Assembly: GCA_036653715.1 (NCBI GenBank)
Contig: JAVVTL010000001.1
Location: 1 to 64,000 of the forward strand
Length of the DNA stretch: 64,000 nt
Reading direction: 5' to 3'
Source of the DNA: Scatomorpha sp036653715
GTDB taxonomy: Bacteria > Bacillota > Clostridia > Oscillospirales > Oscillospiraceae
Positions 49,688 through 59,164 of this stretch are shown here, piece after piece. A model generated the notes under the pieces. That model did no database searches. It saw nothing but the letters and a program-made list of their open reading frames with translations, and was not told the DNA's origin. Positions within the stretch are counted from its first letter, which is position 1; every line of letters starts with the position of its first letter. The position numbers and the translations under genes are program-made.

Positions 49688-50941
49688 TTGAAGCTTAGCA
49701 ACATACCCGAGAGCGTACACAAAATGGCGGAGGATTGCGAGCTTGCTCTCGCCCCCCGCTTTGCCGAGATAGACGCGGTTGCGCGCGCAAACACCCTGCG
49801 CGTCATGGAGGCGTTTCAGGAATATCGCGTGTCGGACGCCTGCTTTGCCGGCACAACCGGCTACGGCTATGACGACATGGGCCGCGACACGCTGGACAAA
49901 ATATACGCCCGCGTTTTCGGCGCGCCGTCCGCGCTTGTGCGCATCGGCTTTGTGAACGGCACCCACGCCATAGCCTCCGCAATATTTGCGACCCTGCGCC
50001 CGGGGGAGACGCTCCTTGCCCTCACCGGCGCACCCTACGACACCCTCCGAACCGCCATAGGCATTGACGGCAGCGCCTTCGGCTCACTCGCCTTTTACGG
50101 CATACATTACGAGCAGGCGGATTGCCTCCCGGACGGCTCGCCGGACTATGACGCCGCCGCCAAGGCGCTCCGCGAGCTGAAGCCCGCCGCCGTGCACATC
50201 CAGCGCTCGCGCGGCTACTCCGAGCGCAAGGCTCTTACCATTGCGGAGATAGCAAGGCTCTGCGAGCTTGTGCGCAAAGAGGCGCCAAACGCGAATATCA
50301 TGGTCGATAACTGCTACGGCGAGTTCACGGATGTTTGCGAGCCGTCGGCTGTCGGCGCGGATATATGCGCAGGCTCACTCATAAAGAACCCCGGCGGCGG
50401 CATAGCGCCCACGGGCGGCTATGTGGTCGGCAGGGAGGACCTTGTCGAGAACGCCGCCTTCCGCATGACCGTCCCCGGCATAGGCGGGGAATGCGGCTCG
50501 ACGCTTGGCAATAACCGACTCCTGTATCAGGGGCTTTTTATGGCTCCGCATACGACGGCTCAGGCGCTCAAGACCGCCGCGCTCTGTGCCGCCATGGTCG
50601 AAAAGCTCGGCTATACGACCTCCCCCGGCCCGATGGAGCCGCGCTCGGACATTATTCAGGTCGTGCGTCTTGAGACGGCGGAGAACCTTATCCGCTTCTG
50701 CAAGGGCATACAGTCAGGCTCGCCGGTGGACTCCTACGTCAGCCCGGAGCCTTGGAAAATGCCCGGCTACGAGTGCGACGTCATAATGGCGGCGGGCGCG
50801 TTCATTCAAGGCTCATCAATCGAGCTTTCCGCCGACGGGCCGATGAAGGCACCCTATAACGCCTATTTGCAGGGCGGCCTCACCTATGAATCCGGGCGCC
50901 TCGGAATAATGTCGGCTATAGCGGAAATGTTGGACAACTAA
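49688..50941 (+). CDS. YnbB-like PLP protein (aluminum-resistance / methionine gamma-lyase family)
   Basis: 417 residues from a TTG start with GAGGA 8 nt upstream. The sequence around FAGTTGYGYDDMGRD and the PLP-lysine region AGSLIKNPGGGIAPTGGYVVG is typical of the family often labelled aluminum resistance protein or methionine gamma-lyase. It is a fold-type I Cys/Met-metabolism relative. In Bacillus the gene ynbB has no established function. It is coupled to murD (4 nt gap), and yunB follows. Confidence 0.88.
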   Translation: MKLSNIPESVHKMAEDCELALAPRFAEIDAVARANTLRVMEAFQEYRVSDACFAGTTGYGYDDMGRDTLDKIYARVFGAPSALVRIGFVNGTHAIASAIFATLRPGETLLALTGAPYDTLRTAIGIDGSAFGSLAFYGIHYEQADCLPDGSPDYDAAAKALRELKPAAVHIQRSRGYSERKALTIAEIARLCELVRKEAPNANIMVDNCYGEFTDVCEPSAVGADICAGSLIKNPGGGIAPTGGYVVGREDLVENAAFRMTVPGIGGECGSTLGNNRLLYQGLFMAPHTTAQALKTAALCAAMVEKLGYTTSPGPMEPRSDIIQVVRLETAENLIRFCKGIQSGSPVDSYVSPEPWKMPGYECDVIMAAGAFIQGSSIELSADGPMKAPYNAYLQGGLTYESGRLGIMSAIAEMLDN

Positions 50942-50974
50942 GCCGCATATACATAGCATGGGGAGGTGATACCC

Positions 50975-51643
50975 ATGCTGAGACGGCGCAGACGCCGACC
51001 AATCTATATTGATTTGCATCTGCCGACCCTGCCCGCAAGAGCGGGACGGGTGCTCGTGACGCTTCTTGTGCTCTCGGTGGTGCTTGCCTTTATCGTTCAG
51101 GCGTCACTGTACCTGCGCGAGCTGTCCTGCTCCATGGCAATCTCCGACGCGACGGATATGATGACCGTCTGCATAAACGACACCGTGAGCGTCATGATGG
51201 CGGACAGCGATTACGACTACGACTATTTTGTCACCCTCGAGCGCGACAGCGCGGGCGGCATCGCCGCCGTGTCCACCAATATGGCACGCATAAACTCCCT
51301 CTCCTCGGAGCTTCTCAAGAGCATCATAAAAGCCTCCGACAGCGGGAAGCTTAATCTTGACATACCCGTCGGAAACCTCCTTGGCTCAAGCCTTCTGTTG
51401 GGCCGCGGCCCTACGGTGCCGGTGGAGATAACAATGCTTACCTCCTCGCATATCGACCTCAAAAACGAGCTGGATGCGGCGGGGATAAACCAGACCAAGC
51501 ACCAGATAAAGCTTGACGTCGTCATCGACATCGACGTTATCTTGCCATGGAACACCGTCTCCACCGAGGTCGTCAGCGAGATTTTGGTCGCAGAGACGGT
51601 CATCGTCGGGCAGGTGCCGCAGACCTATTTCAATGTGGGGTAA
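50975..51643 (+). CDS. yunB: Sporulation protein YunB
   Basis: 222 residues. An arginine-rich start (MLRRRRRRP) is followed by one membrane helix (about residues 22-45) and a mixed domain with INSLSSELLKSIIKASDSG and VEITMLTSSHIDLKNELDAAGINQTKHQ, which fits YunB. In B. subtilis it is a sigma-E product needed for normal sporulation. GGGAGGTGAT lies 5 nt before ATG 50975, the best ribosome-binding site in the area. ligA follows after 3 nt. Confidence 0.88.
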   Translation: MLRRRRRRPIYIDLHLPTLPARAGRVLVTLLVLSVVLAFIVQASLYLRELSCSMAISDATDMMTVCINDTVSVMMADSDYDYDYFVTLERDSAGGIAAVSTNMARINSLSSELLKSIIKASDSGKLNLDIPVGNLLGSSLLLGRGPTVPVEITMLTSSHIDLKNELDAAGINQTKHQIKLDVVIDIDVILPWNTVSTEVVSEILVAETVIVGQVPQTYFNVG

Positions 51644-51646
51644 TAT

Positions 51647-53623
51647 ATGGACGCCAAACAAGAAATCAAAAAGCTCAGTGATGAGATACGCGAGCACAAT
51701 CGCCGTTACTACGACGAGGACGCGCCCGTCATCACAGACTTTCAATATGACGCGCTCCTCCGCCGTCTTGAGGAGCTGGAGGCGCAATATCCGGACCTGC
51801 GCCTTGCGGACTCGCCGACGCAGCGCGTCGGCGGAACAGCCAAGAGCAGCTTCGCGCCGGTTTGGCACGAGGTTCCGCTCGAGAGCTTGGTTGACGTCTT
51901 CTCGGCAGATGAGCTGCAAGCCTTCTGCGAGCGGATGGAGACGTCGCCGCAAACCGATGCGCAGTTTTGTGTCGAACCGAAAATCGACGGTCTGTCCATG
52001 TCGCTCGAATACGAAAACGGAGTTTTCGTTAGGGGTGCCACGCGCGGCTCGGGCCTCAAGGGCGAGGACGTGACGGAGAATCTCCGCACAATCCGCAGTC
52101 TCCCAAAAACCCTGAAGAACGCGCCGCAGCGCCTTATCGTCCGCGGCGAGGCGTATATGTCCCGCGCCGTGTTCGAGGAGCTTAACGCCCTGCGCGAGAT
52201 TAACGGCGAGGCGCTGTTTGCCAATCCGCGCAACGCCGCCGCAGGCTCCATGCGCCAGCTCGACCCGAAAATTGCCGCCGCCCGCAAGCTTGACATCATT
52301 GTCTTCAACATCCAAAAATCCGAGGGCAGAACCTATGAGACGCACGCCGAAGCCCTCGATTCACTCATCGAATTCGGCTTCGACGTCGTGCCGCATCTTC
52401 TCTGCACCACGGTGGGGGACTGTCTTGCGCGCATAGACGAGATGGGCGAAACGCGTGGCAGCTTCCAATACGACATTGACGGCGCTGTCATCAAAATCAA
52501 CTCACTCGCAAGGCGCGAGGCGCTGGGCAGCACCTCCAAGGCGCCGCGCTGGGCGGTCGCCTACAAATACCCGCCCGAGAAAAAAGAAAGCGTCGTGCGC
52601 GACATTCTTGTTCAGGTCGGCCGCACGGGAGTTTTAACGCCCAAGGCCGTCGTGGAGCCTGTGCGGCTCGCGGGGACGACGGTCACGAACGCCACCCTGC
52701 ACAATCAGGACTTCATCGAAAAGCTCGACCTGCGCATAGGCGATACGGTTTTGCTCCGCAAGGCGGGCGAGATAATCCCCGAGGTTTTGGAGGTTGTCCT
52801 CTCCAAGCGCCCGAAGGATGCCGTGGCATTTCGTCTGCCGACGGTCTGCCCCGAGTGCGGCTCTCCCATCGTGCGGGACGAGGACGGCGTCGCCCTGCGC
52901 TGCACGGGTGTCGAGTGCCCCGCCCAGCGCCTGCGCAATATCACGCATTTTGCCGCTCGGGAGGCAATGGACATCGACGGCATGGGCCCCGCCGCCGTGG
53001 ACTCCCTCATAAAGGCGGGACTTTTAAGCTCACCCGCGGGCATCTACTACCTTGACGCACAGAGCGTCTCGACGCTCGACCGCATGGGCAAAAAATCCGC
53101 CGAAAACCTGATTGCCGCCATTGAGGCCAGCAAATCCGCAGGGCTTGCGCGCCTGCTCTGCGCCTTCGGCATCCGTCAGGTGGGACAGAAGGCCGGCAAG
53201 GTACTTGCCTCCGCCTTCGGCAGCTTGGACGCAATAATAGCGGCTACCGACGAGGAGCTTAATGCCGTGCCCGAAATAGGCCCCATTACGGCGGGCTTTA
53301 TCCGCGAGTGGCTGGACAGCCCGCAGTCAAGGCACCAAATCGGCCTCCTGCGCGAGGCGGGTGTGAGCTTCGAGAGCCGCGAGGAAAAGCGCGACAACCG
53401 CTTCCTTGGCAAGACCTTTGTCCTCACGGGAGCACTGCCCGGACTGACGCGGGACGAGGCAACAGCCCTCATAGAGAGCTGCGGCGGCAAGACCGCAGGC
53501 TCCGTCTCCAAGAAGACCGATTACGTCCTCGCGGGAGAGGACGCAGGCTCAAAGCTCGTCAAGGCGCAGACGCTCGGCATCACAATAATAGACGAGCAGC
53601 ATTTCAGAGAGCTGCTTGAATAG
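51647..53623 (+). CDS. ligA: NAD-dependent DNA ligase LigA
   Basis: 658 residues with full domain order. Ia is followed by adenylation with Lys112 in CVEPKIDGLSM, OB fold, a zinc finger with four cysteines (CPECGSPI and CTGVECPAQR), helix-hairpin-helix repeats and a C-terminal BRCT domain (about residues 585-655, GKTFVLTGALPG). It seals nicks in replication and repair. The start has the usual ATATATGG spacing with a GGGG ribosome-binding site. Confidence 0.98.
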   Translation: MDAKQEIKKLSDEIREHNRRYYDEDAPVITDFQYDALLRRLEELEAQYPDLRLADSPTQRVGGTAKSSFAPVWHEVPLESLVDVFSADELQAFCERMETSPQTDAQFCVEPKIDGLSMSLEYENGVFVRGATRGSGLKGEDVTENLRTIRSLPKTLKNAPQRLIVRGEAYMSRAVFEELNALREINGEALFANPRNAAAGSMRQLDPKIAAARKLDIIVFNIQKSEGRTYETHAEALDSLIEFGFDVVPHLLCTTVGDCLARIDEMGETRGSFQYDIDGAVIKINSLARREALGSTSKAPRWAVAYKYPPEKKESVVRDILVQVGRTGVLTPKAVVEPVRLAGTTVTNATLHNQDFIEKLDLRIGDTVLLRKAGEIIPEVLEVVLSKRPKDAVAFRLPTVCPECGSPIVRDEDGVALRCTGVECPAQRLRNITHFAAREAMDIDGMGPAAVDSLIKAGLLSSPAGIYYLDAQSVSTLDRMGKKSAENLIAAIEASKSAGLARLLCAFGIRQVGQKAGKVLASAFGSLDAIIAATDEELNAVPEIGPITAGFIREWLDSPQSRHQIGLLREAGVSFESREEKRDNRFLGKTFVLTGALPGLTRDEATALIESCGGKTAGSVSKKTDYVLAGEDAGSKLVKAQTLGITIIDEQHFRELLE

Positions 53624-53638
53624 ATTGGAAATACAACA

Positions 53639-54322
53639 TTGAAAAATGACGTCGTCAAGGGGCTTATAAGCGAATACAAGAACTTCGTGTTCATAGGCGA
53701 GGCGGGCTCCGGCAAGACGGAGACGGCCCTCTCCCTCGCGCTCGCAATGGTGGGACAAGCCGAGCGCAGCGTCCACTTTTTCGATATGGATCAGACAAAG
53801 CCCTTATTTCGCGCGAGAAACGCCGCAGGGCTGCTTGAGCGCGAGGGGATAATATTTCACTTCCAATCCCAGTATATGGACGCGCCGACGGTCGCCCCCG
53901 CCGTCATGGAGACGCTGATGGACGAACGCGCCCATGTCCTTGTGGACGTCGGCGGAGGCGCACAGGGCGCGCACATGATAGGTCAGTTTTCGCACATCCT
54001 CAACAGACCGAATACACGCGTGTTTTATCTCATAAACCCCTACAGGCCGTGGTCGGGCAGCGCCGAAAACATTGCCGAAACCATGGCTCGCGTGACTGGC
54101 GACTCGCGGCTTGCGGGCATTCATCTCGTCGCAAGCCCGAATCTCGGCGCGGGCACCACGGCGCGTGAGGTCATTGAGGGCGAAAAAAGACTGCGCGAGC
54201 TTTGCGGCGGCCTCCCGATTGATTTCATCTCCGTTTTGGAGAGCCTCTGCGCCGAGGTTTCAGCCGCGGTGTCGGAGCCGGTCCTGCCCCTGCGCCTCAA
54301 TACGCTGCCGGACTGGATGTAA
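53639..54322 (+). CDS. P-loop ATPase preceding the oxidoreductase operon
   Basis: 227 residues from a TTG start. The P-loop FIGEAGSGKTETALSLA (about residues 18-34) is followed by HFFDMDQTKPLFRARNAAG, a deviant Walker A and switch like that of MinD/CobQ-type ATPases, and VLVDVGGGAQGA. It ends in a short tail without a second domain. No iron-sulfur or partner-binding motif is seen. It is separated by 50 nt from korD, with a strong AAGGAG in between, so it is probably part of the same transcript. Its function is unknown; cofactor or complex assembly is an inference. Confidence 0.75.
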   Translation: MKNDVVKGLISEYKNFVFIGEAGSGKTETALSLALAMVGQAERSVHFFDMDQTKPLFRARNAAGLLEREGIIFHFQSQYMDAPTVAPAVMETLMDERAHVLVDVGGGAQGAHMIGQFSHILNRPNTRVFYLINPYRPWSGSAENIAETMARVTGDSRLAGIHLVASPNLGAGTTAREVIEGEKRLRELCGGLPIDFISVLESLCAEVSAAVSEPVLPLRLNTLPDWM

Positions 54323-54372
54323 AACGTTTTTTCGTGCGCTGCACACTACACATATTTAAGGAGTGATGACAA

Positions 54373-54591
54373 ATGGCCAAGGGAAAGGTAGAAATTTACT
54401 CGGAAGCCTGCAAAAGCTGTCTTTATTGCGTGAATACCTGCCCCAAGCATGTGTTGGAGACGACCGCCGCCGTAAACTCAAAGGGCTACCAATACGCGGT
54501 GCCGGTGCGCCCGGAGGACTGCATAGGCTGCGCCATGTGCGCGACAATCTGCCCCGACGCCGCAATAACCGTTTACAGGGAGGCGAACTGA
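54373..54591 (+). CDS. korD: 2-oxoacid:ferredoxin oxidoreductase, 4Fe-4S delta subunit
   Basis: 72 residues. Two ferredoxin motifs are visible, CKSCLYCVNTCPKH and CIGCAMCATICPDA, each C-x2-C-x2-C-x3-C-P, binding two 4Fe-4S clusters. It carries electrons from the catalytic subunits to ferredoxin. AAGGAG precedes the ATG. The alpha subunit gene begins 1 nt after its stop. Confidence 0.94.
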   Translation: MAKGKVEIYSEACKSCLYCVNTCPKHVLETTAAVNSKGYQYAVPVRPEDCIGCAMCATICPDAAITVYREAN

Positions 54592-54592
54592 T

Positions 54593-55678
54593 ATGTCCGA
54601 CAAGATATTCATGAAGGGCTGCGAGGCAGTGGCGGAAACCGCCGTCCGCGCAGGCTGCCGCTTTTTTGCGGGCTACCCGATAACCCCGCAGAACGACGTG
54701 CCGGAGTACTTCGCACGGCGTATGCCGCAGGTAAACGGCGTGTTCATTCAGGGCGAGAGCGAGGTTGCCTCGGCGAACATGGCCTACGGCGCGGCTGCCG
54801 CCGGCGTGCGCTCCATGACCTCCTCCTCAAGCTGCGGCATATCCCTCAAGAGCGAGGCGATAAGCTGGATGGCCGGGGCGAGACTGCCCGTAGTCATCGC
54901 AAACTTCCAGCGCGGCGGCCCCGGCATCGGCTCCATACAGCCCGCCCAGCAGGACTACACGCAGGCTACCAAGGCTTCCGGCAACGGCGGCTTCAAGATG
55001 CTGGTGCTTTCCCCCTCGACGCTTCAGGAGGCCGTGGACATGACTTACCGCGCCTTTGACCTCGCCGATAAATACGCAAATCCCGTCCTCCTGCTTATGG
55101 ACGGCTTCACGGGCACCATGATGGAGCCCGTCCTCCTGCCGGAGCAGAAAACGGACGAAGAGCTGCTTGCCATCCGCGCCTCAAAGACATGGGCGGCGGT
55201 GGGACGGCACGGGGGAGAGCAGCACAAGGTCATGTGCGGCCCCGGGCTTGACGCCCGCGTGAGCCAGCAGGACATGAACAAGCGCGACGCAAAGCTCTAT
55301 GAGAGCTGGCAGGAGAGCGAGGTCGAATACGAGACCTACCTCACCGAGGACGCCGAGCTTATCATCACCGCCTACGGCATCTCCGGCCGCATCGCGCGCT
55401 CCGCCGTCTCCATGCTCCGAGCCGAGGGCTATAAGGTCGGCCTCATAAGGCCGCTAAAGGTCTATCCCTTCCCGGCGGAGGCATATGACAGACTCGACTA
55501 CAAAAAACTGCGCGGCATTCTCTGTGCGGAGATGGCGATTCCGGCACAGTTTGCCGTGGATGTGGACAACGTCGTTCGGGGACGCACAAAAATAGGCACG
55601 GCCCTGTCCTCCGGCGGCGACATACTTGACAGAGGCCATATCATCGAACAGGCAAAGCGCCTGTACGGCGAGATATAG
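54593..55678 (+). CDS. korA: 2-oxoacid:ferredoxin oxidoreductase, alpha subunit
   Basis: 361 residues. FAGYPITPQNDVPEYFA near the N-terminus and the later pyruvate-ferredoxin-type core are typical. Together with the beta, gamma and delta genes it forms a four-subunit enzyme of the KorA/VorB family. Substrate could be 2-oxoglutarate, 2-oxoisovalerate or another branched 2-oxoacid; residues alone do not decide. The beta gene follows with AGGAGG. Confidence 0.92.
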   Translation: MSDKIFMKGCEAVAETAVRAGCRFFAGYPITPQNDVPEYFARRMPQVNGVFIQGESEVASANMAYGAAAAGVRSMTSSSSCGISLKSEAISWMAGARLPVVIANFQRGGPGIGSIQPAQQDYTQATKASGNGGFKMLVLSPSTLQEAVDMTYRAFDLADKYANPVLLLMDGFTGTMMEPVLLPEQKTDEELLAIRASKTWAAVGRHGGEQHKVMCGPGLDARVSQQDMNKRDAKLYESWQESEVEYETYLTEDAELIITAYGISGRIARSAVSMLRAEGYKVGLIRPLKVYPFPAEAYDRLDYKKLRGILCAEMAIPAQFAVDVDNVVRGRTKIGTALSSGGDILDRGHIIEQAKRLYGEI

Positions 55679-55686
55679 GAGGTATA

Positions 55687-56427
55687 ATGATGGAAAAAAT
55701 TTATCTTAGACCCTCCGCCATATTTGATGGGGCAGTCACGGGCTTCTGCCCGGGCTGTATGCATTCGAGCGTCTCAAAGCTAATCTGTGAGGTCCTCGAT
55801 GAGCTTCACATGGTGGACGACACCTGCTATGTTCAGGGCGTCGGCTGCTGCGGACTCGCCGTGACCTACTTTAACCTCGACACCGTCGCGGCACCCCACG
55901 GCAGGGCCTGCGCCGTCGCCAGCGCCTTCAAGCGCTGCACGCCGAAAACGCTTGTTTTCACATATCAGGGCGACGGCGACCTCGCCGCAATCGGCCTTGC
56001 GGAGACGATGTCCGCCGCCAACAGGGGCGAGAACTTCACTGTTATCTTCGTGAACAACGGCATATACGGCATGACGGGCGGGCAGATGGCTCCGACAACC
56101 CTTGTCGGCTCAAAGACCACCACCTCGCCCTACGGCAGAGAGCCTGCCGAGCACGGCTACCCCATGCACATGTGCGAGCTTTTGAGCCAGCTTGAAGCGC
56201 CCGCCTACATCGCCCGCGTGACCTGCGCGGACGTACCGAACGTCAAAAAAGCAAAGGCGGCAATCAAAAAAGCCTTTGAATATCAATTGGCAGGCAAGGG
56301 CTTTTCCTTTGTCGAAATCGTCTCGAACTGCCCGACAAACTGGGGAATGACCCCGCAGCAGTCGCTCGATTACGTCCACGATACCGTTATCAGGGAATTT
56401 CCGCTCGGCGAATTCCGCGCTAAGTAA
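55687..56427 (+). CDS. korB: 2-oxoacid:ferredoxin oxidoreductase, beta (TPP) subunit
   Basis: 246 residues. The thiamine diphosphate motif is GDGDLAAIGLAETMSAANRGENFTVIFVNNGIYGMTGGQ, in GDG...NN form. Cysteines in CPGCMHSS and GVGCCG region bind the proximal cluster. It holds the TPP where decarboxylation occurs. It is positioned 8 nt after korA with a good AGGAGG ribosome-binding site; ATG 55690 is an equally possible start. Confidence 0.92.
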   Translation: MMEKIYLRPSAIFDGAVTGFCPGCMHSSVSKLICEVLDELHMVDDTCYVQGVGCCGLAVTYFNLDTVAAPHGRACAVASAFKRCTPKTLVFTYQGDGDLAAIGLAETMSAANRGENFTVIFVNNGIYGMTGGQMAPTTLVGSKTTTSPYGREPAEHGYPMHMCELLSQLEAPAYIARVTCADVPNVKKAKAAIKKAFEYQLAGKGFSFVEIVSNCPTNWGMTPQQSLDYVHDTVIREFPLGEFRAK

Positions 56428-56440
56428 GGGGGGACGAAAA

Positions 56441-56992
56441 ATGGAAAAATCCATAATCATCGCCGGCTTCGGCGGTCAGGGCGTCATGGTCATAGGTCAG
56501 CTTTTGAGCTATACCGCCTGTGAGACGACGGACAAATACGTCACCTATTTCCCGTCCTACGGCGCGGAAATGCGCGGCGGCACGGCAAACTGCTTTGTCG
56601 TCATCTCCGACGAGCCCGTCGGCGCGCCCAAGGTCGAGAAGGCCGATTATTTGGTCGTCCTAAACAACCCCTCGATGGCACGCTTCAAAAACTCGCTTGT
56701 CACGGGCGGCACGCTTTTCATGAACAGCTCCGTTGTCACGACGGAGCCGGACAGGGCGGATATAAACGTCGTGAGAGTGGACGCGGGCGCCATAGCCTAC
56801 GAGCTTGGCACACCAAAGGTCATGAACCTTGTCATGGCGGGCGCGATAGTCGGCTGCACCGATATTCTGCCTGCCGCAAATGTCCTGCAAACCGCCTTCA
56901 AAAAGCTCGGAGCCAAGCGCCCGGAGCTGAACCCGATTAACGAGGCGGCATTCAACCGCGGCCTTGAAATCGGACGCGCGGCAAAAAAATAA
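56441..56992 (+). CDS. korC: 2-oxoacid:ferredoxin oxidoreductase, gamma subunit
   Basis: 183 residues. The gamma-family signature IAGFGGQGVMVIGQLL opens the protein, followed by YFPSYGAEMRGGTANC. It is needed for the CoA-binding part of the catalytic centre. The CoA-transferase gene follows after 39 nt, with a GGGAGG ribosome-binding site. Confidence 0.92.
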   Translation: MEKSIIIAGFGGQGVMVIGQLLSYTACETTDKYVTYFPSYGAEMRGGTANCFVVISDEPVGAPKVEKADYLVVLNNPSMARFKNSLVTGGTLFMNSSVVTTEPDRADINVVRVDAGAIAYELGTPKVMNLVMAGAIVGCTDILPAANVLQTAFKKLGAKRPELNPINEAAFNRGLEIGRAAKK

Positions 56993-57031
56993 AACACAGG
57001 CTATACAGATAAAACATTTTGGGAGGATAAC

Positions 57032-58366
57032 ATGGATTACAGGAGCGAATACAAGAGCAAGCTGAGAACTCCGGAGGAGGCTGTCCGCGCTGTAAAGAGC
57101 GGCGACTGGGTTGAATATACCACCGGCACCGTTTTCGCCTCGCTCTGCGACGAGGCGCTCTCAAAGCGGCGCGACGAGCTCGAGGACGTCAAAATACGCG
57201 GTCAGCTCATCTACGGCCCTATAAAAACCGTGGAATGCGACCCGGAGCAGGAACACTTCATCTACAGCAGCTGGCATTGCTCGAGCTATGAGCGCAAGCT
57301 TGCCGACAAGGGGCTTTGCTTCTATGAGCCGATGATTTTCCGCAATACGCACTGGTACTACAGCAATTTTCTGAAGGTCAACGTCGCCTTCATCTGCGCC
57401 ACTCCCATGGACGAGCACGGCTACTTCAACTTCTCCGTGGGCAGCGGCATCGCGCTTGCCTCCGTCGGCGAGGCAGACATCGTCGTCATAGAGGTCAACA
57501 AAAATCTGCCTCTTTGCAGGGGCCTTGCGGGCGAGTCCATACACATCACCGACGTGGACTTTGTTGTCGAGGGTCACAACGACCCCGTCGCCTCCGTCCC
57601 ATCCCGCGAGCCGAGCGCCGTAGACAAAAAAATCGCCGAGAATGTCATACCCTATATTGTCGACGGCTCGACCATACAGCTCGGTATCGGCGGAGTGCCC
57701 GACGCTCTCGGCATGATGCTGGCGGAATCGGACCTCAAAGACCTCGGTATGCACACCGAGCTTTGCACGGACGCCTTCCTCAAGCTCTTTGAGGCGGGAA
57801 AGCTCACAAACAGGCGCAAAAACATAGACAGGGACAAGGGCGTGTTCGGTCTCGCCATCGGCACCCGTGCGCTCTATGACTGGCTGGACAACAACCCCGG
57901 CTATCTCACCGCGCCTATCGAATACGTTAATGACCCTTATACCATCGCAAAGTTCGATAACTTCGTCTCCCTGAACAGCTGCATATCCGTTGACCTCTAC
58001 GGGCAGGTCAGCTCCGAAAGCTCCGGTCTGCGCCATATAAGCGGCACCGGCGGACAGCTCGACTTCCTCACGGGCGCGGCAATGTCAAAGGGCGGAAAGG
58101 CCTTCATCTGCATGAACTCCACCTTTACCGACAAGTCCGGTCAGGAGAAAACAAGAATCGTGCCGCACTTCGAGGGCGATATTGTCACCTCTCCCCGCAG
58201 TCAGGCGTTCTACATAGCCACCGAAAACGGCGTCGTCAATCTTGCGGGAAAGAGCCTTTGGGAGCGCTCGGAGCTTCTTGTCTCCGTCGCCGCCCCGCAG
58301 TTCCGCGACGAGCTTATAGCCGCCGCACAGGCGCAGCGAATCTGGCGAAAATCAAACAAGCGCTAA
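57032..58366 (+). CDS. Acetyl-CoA hydrolase/transferase family CoA-transferase
   Basis: 444 residues. LGIGGVPDALGMML, the probable glutamyl-thioester site in GQVSSESSG, and GTGGQLDFLTGA are features of the family that includes 4-hydroxybutyrate CoA-transferase and butyryl-CoA:acetate CoA-transferase. The length is close to that of But from gut butyrate producers. In the same operon the Kor complex would make acyl-CoA, which this enzyme could convert to the free acid using acetate. Substrate specificity cannot be read safely here. Confidence 0.88.
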   Translation: MDYRSEYKSKLRTPEEAVRAVKSGDWVEYTTGTVFASLCDEALSKRRDELEDVKIRGQLIYGPIKTVECDPEQEHFIYSSWHCSSYERKLADKGLCFYEPMIFRNTHWYYSNFLKVNVAFICATPMDEHGYFNFSVGSGIALASVGEADIVVIEVNKNLPLCRGLAGESIHITDVDFVVEGHNDPVASVPSREPSAVDKKIAENVIPYIVDGSTIQLGIGGVPDALGMMLAESDLKDLGMHTELCTDAFLKLFEAGKLTNRRKNIDRDKGVFGLAIGTRALYDWLDNNPGYLTAPIEYVNDPYTIAKFDNFVSLNSCISVDLYGQVSSESSGLRHISGTGGQLDFLTGAAMSKGGKAFICMNSTFTDKSGQEKTRIVPHFEGDIVTSPRSQAFYIATENGVVNLAGKSLWERSELLVSVAAPQFRDELIAAAQAQRIWRKSNKR

Positions 58367-58379
58367 CCTCAAAAAAAGC

Positions 58380-58421
58380 ACCGCCCTCCGCTCGATGATG
58401 AACGGGGGGCGGTATTTTTTT
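58380..58421. terminator. Bidirectional terminator between convergent genes
   Basis: ACCGCCCTCCG / CGGGGGGCGGT stem (one T-G) with a 12-nt loop, T tract (58415-58421) on the right and an A run on the left, so it ends both the CoA-transferase and the converging transglutaminase gene. Confidence 0.9.
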
Positions 58422-58426
58422 AAAGG

Positions 58427-59143
58427 TTAATATATTGTCTTCCCGGTGGCGGGGCCGCCGTTCCATATGCCGTGGTCCTGAGCAAGCCGCTCCTCGGTGA
58501 GCATGAAGCAGCGGCTCCATGCCTTGCTGCTCGGCTCGCCGTATTGGTCGCACCAGGTGACGTCAACGTAATAGGTGCCGTCCTCGAGCTTGACGAGGTT
58601 CCAGCCGTGCTCCTCTCCGTTCCACGAGGCAAAGCCGCTGACCACACGACACCACAGCCCCGCTCGCTCGCAGAGGTAGAGAAAGCTGTTGGCATAGCCG
58701 AGGCAGACGGCATTCCCGCCCGTTATCGCGCCGTAGGGGGTTATGTCCATGAGGCTGAGTGACGAGTGGTCATAGTTCAGGCAGTATGAGAGAAAACAGG
58801 CGAGGTAGCGGTATTTGTCATAGGTTGAGGCGTCCTGCGGCAGGTTCTCGATAACGAGGTCGCAGATTGCGTCAAAGTATTCGCTGTCGCACTCATCATA
58901 GACCTTGCCGCCGCCGTATTTTTCCCTGTCCTCGGCGCTCGGGCCGACGTAGGCGTCGGCGGGGTCAAAGTCAAAGGTGACGTCCGAGAGCGTGTCTCGC
59001 GCGGAGCCTTTGACAGCGGCGAGCGCATCCTGTATTTGGGGGAGATATTTTTCCTCTGCACGCTCACGCGGCGTTTTTTGAGTGCCGCAGGCGGGAAGGA
59101 GCAGCAGGAGCGCCAAAATGGCGGCTGTAAGCCTTTGCTTCAT
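58427..59143 (-). CDS. Transglutaminase-like lipoprotein
   Basis: 238 residues. A lipoprotein signal (lipobox LLPAC, Cys at about 19) is followed by a transglutaminase-like cysteine-protease fold: Cys in GGNAVCLGYANSF, His in EEHGWNLV and Asp in YVDVTWCD. It is secreted and membrane-anchored, perhaps acting on cell-wall or peptide substrates. A second protein with the same catalytic fold is encoded at 62347. The next gene on this strand is rarD, 21 nt upstream. Confidence 0.86.
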   Translation of the reverse strand: MKQRLTAAILALLLLLPACGTQKTPRERAEEKYLPQIQDALAAVKGSARDTLSDVTFDFDPADAYVGPSAEDREKYGGGKVYDECDSEYFDAICDLVIENLPQDASTYDKYRYLACFLSYCLNYDHSSLSLMDITPYGAITGGNAVCLGYANSFLYLCERAGLWCRVVSGFASWNGEEHGWNLVKLEDGTYYVDVTWCDQYGEPSSKAWSRCFMLTEERLAQDHGIWNGGPATGKTIY

Positions 59144-59164
59144 AGGTGCCTCCGTTGCCGAAAA

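Noticed and set aside
53639..54322. CobQ-type cobyrinic acid synthase or ParA partition protein
   Set aside because: Although P-loop-containing, it lacks ParA and CobQ family landmarks and there is no parB or cobalamin cluster nearby; left as unassigned ATPase.
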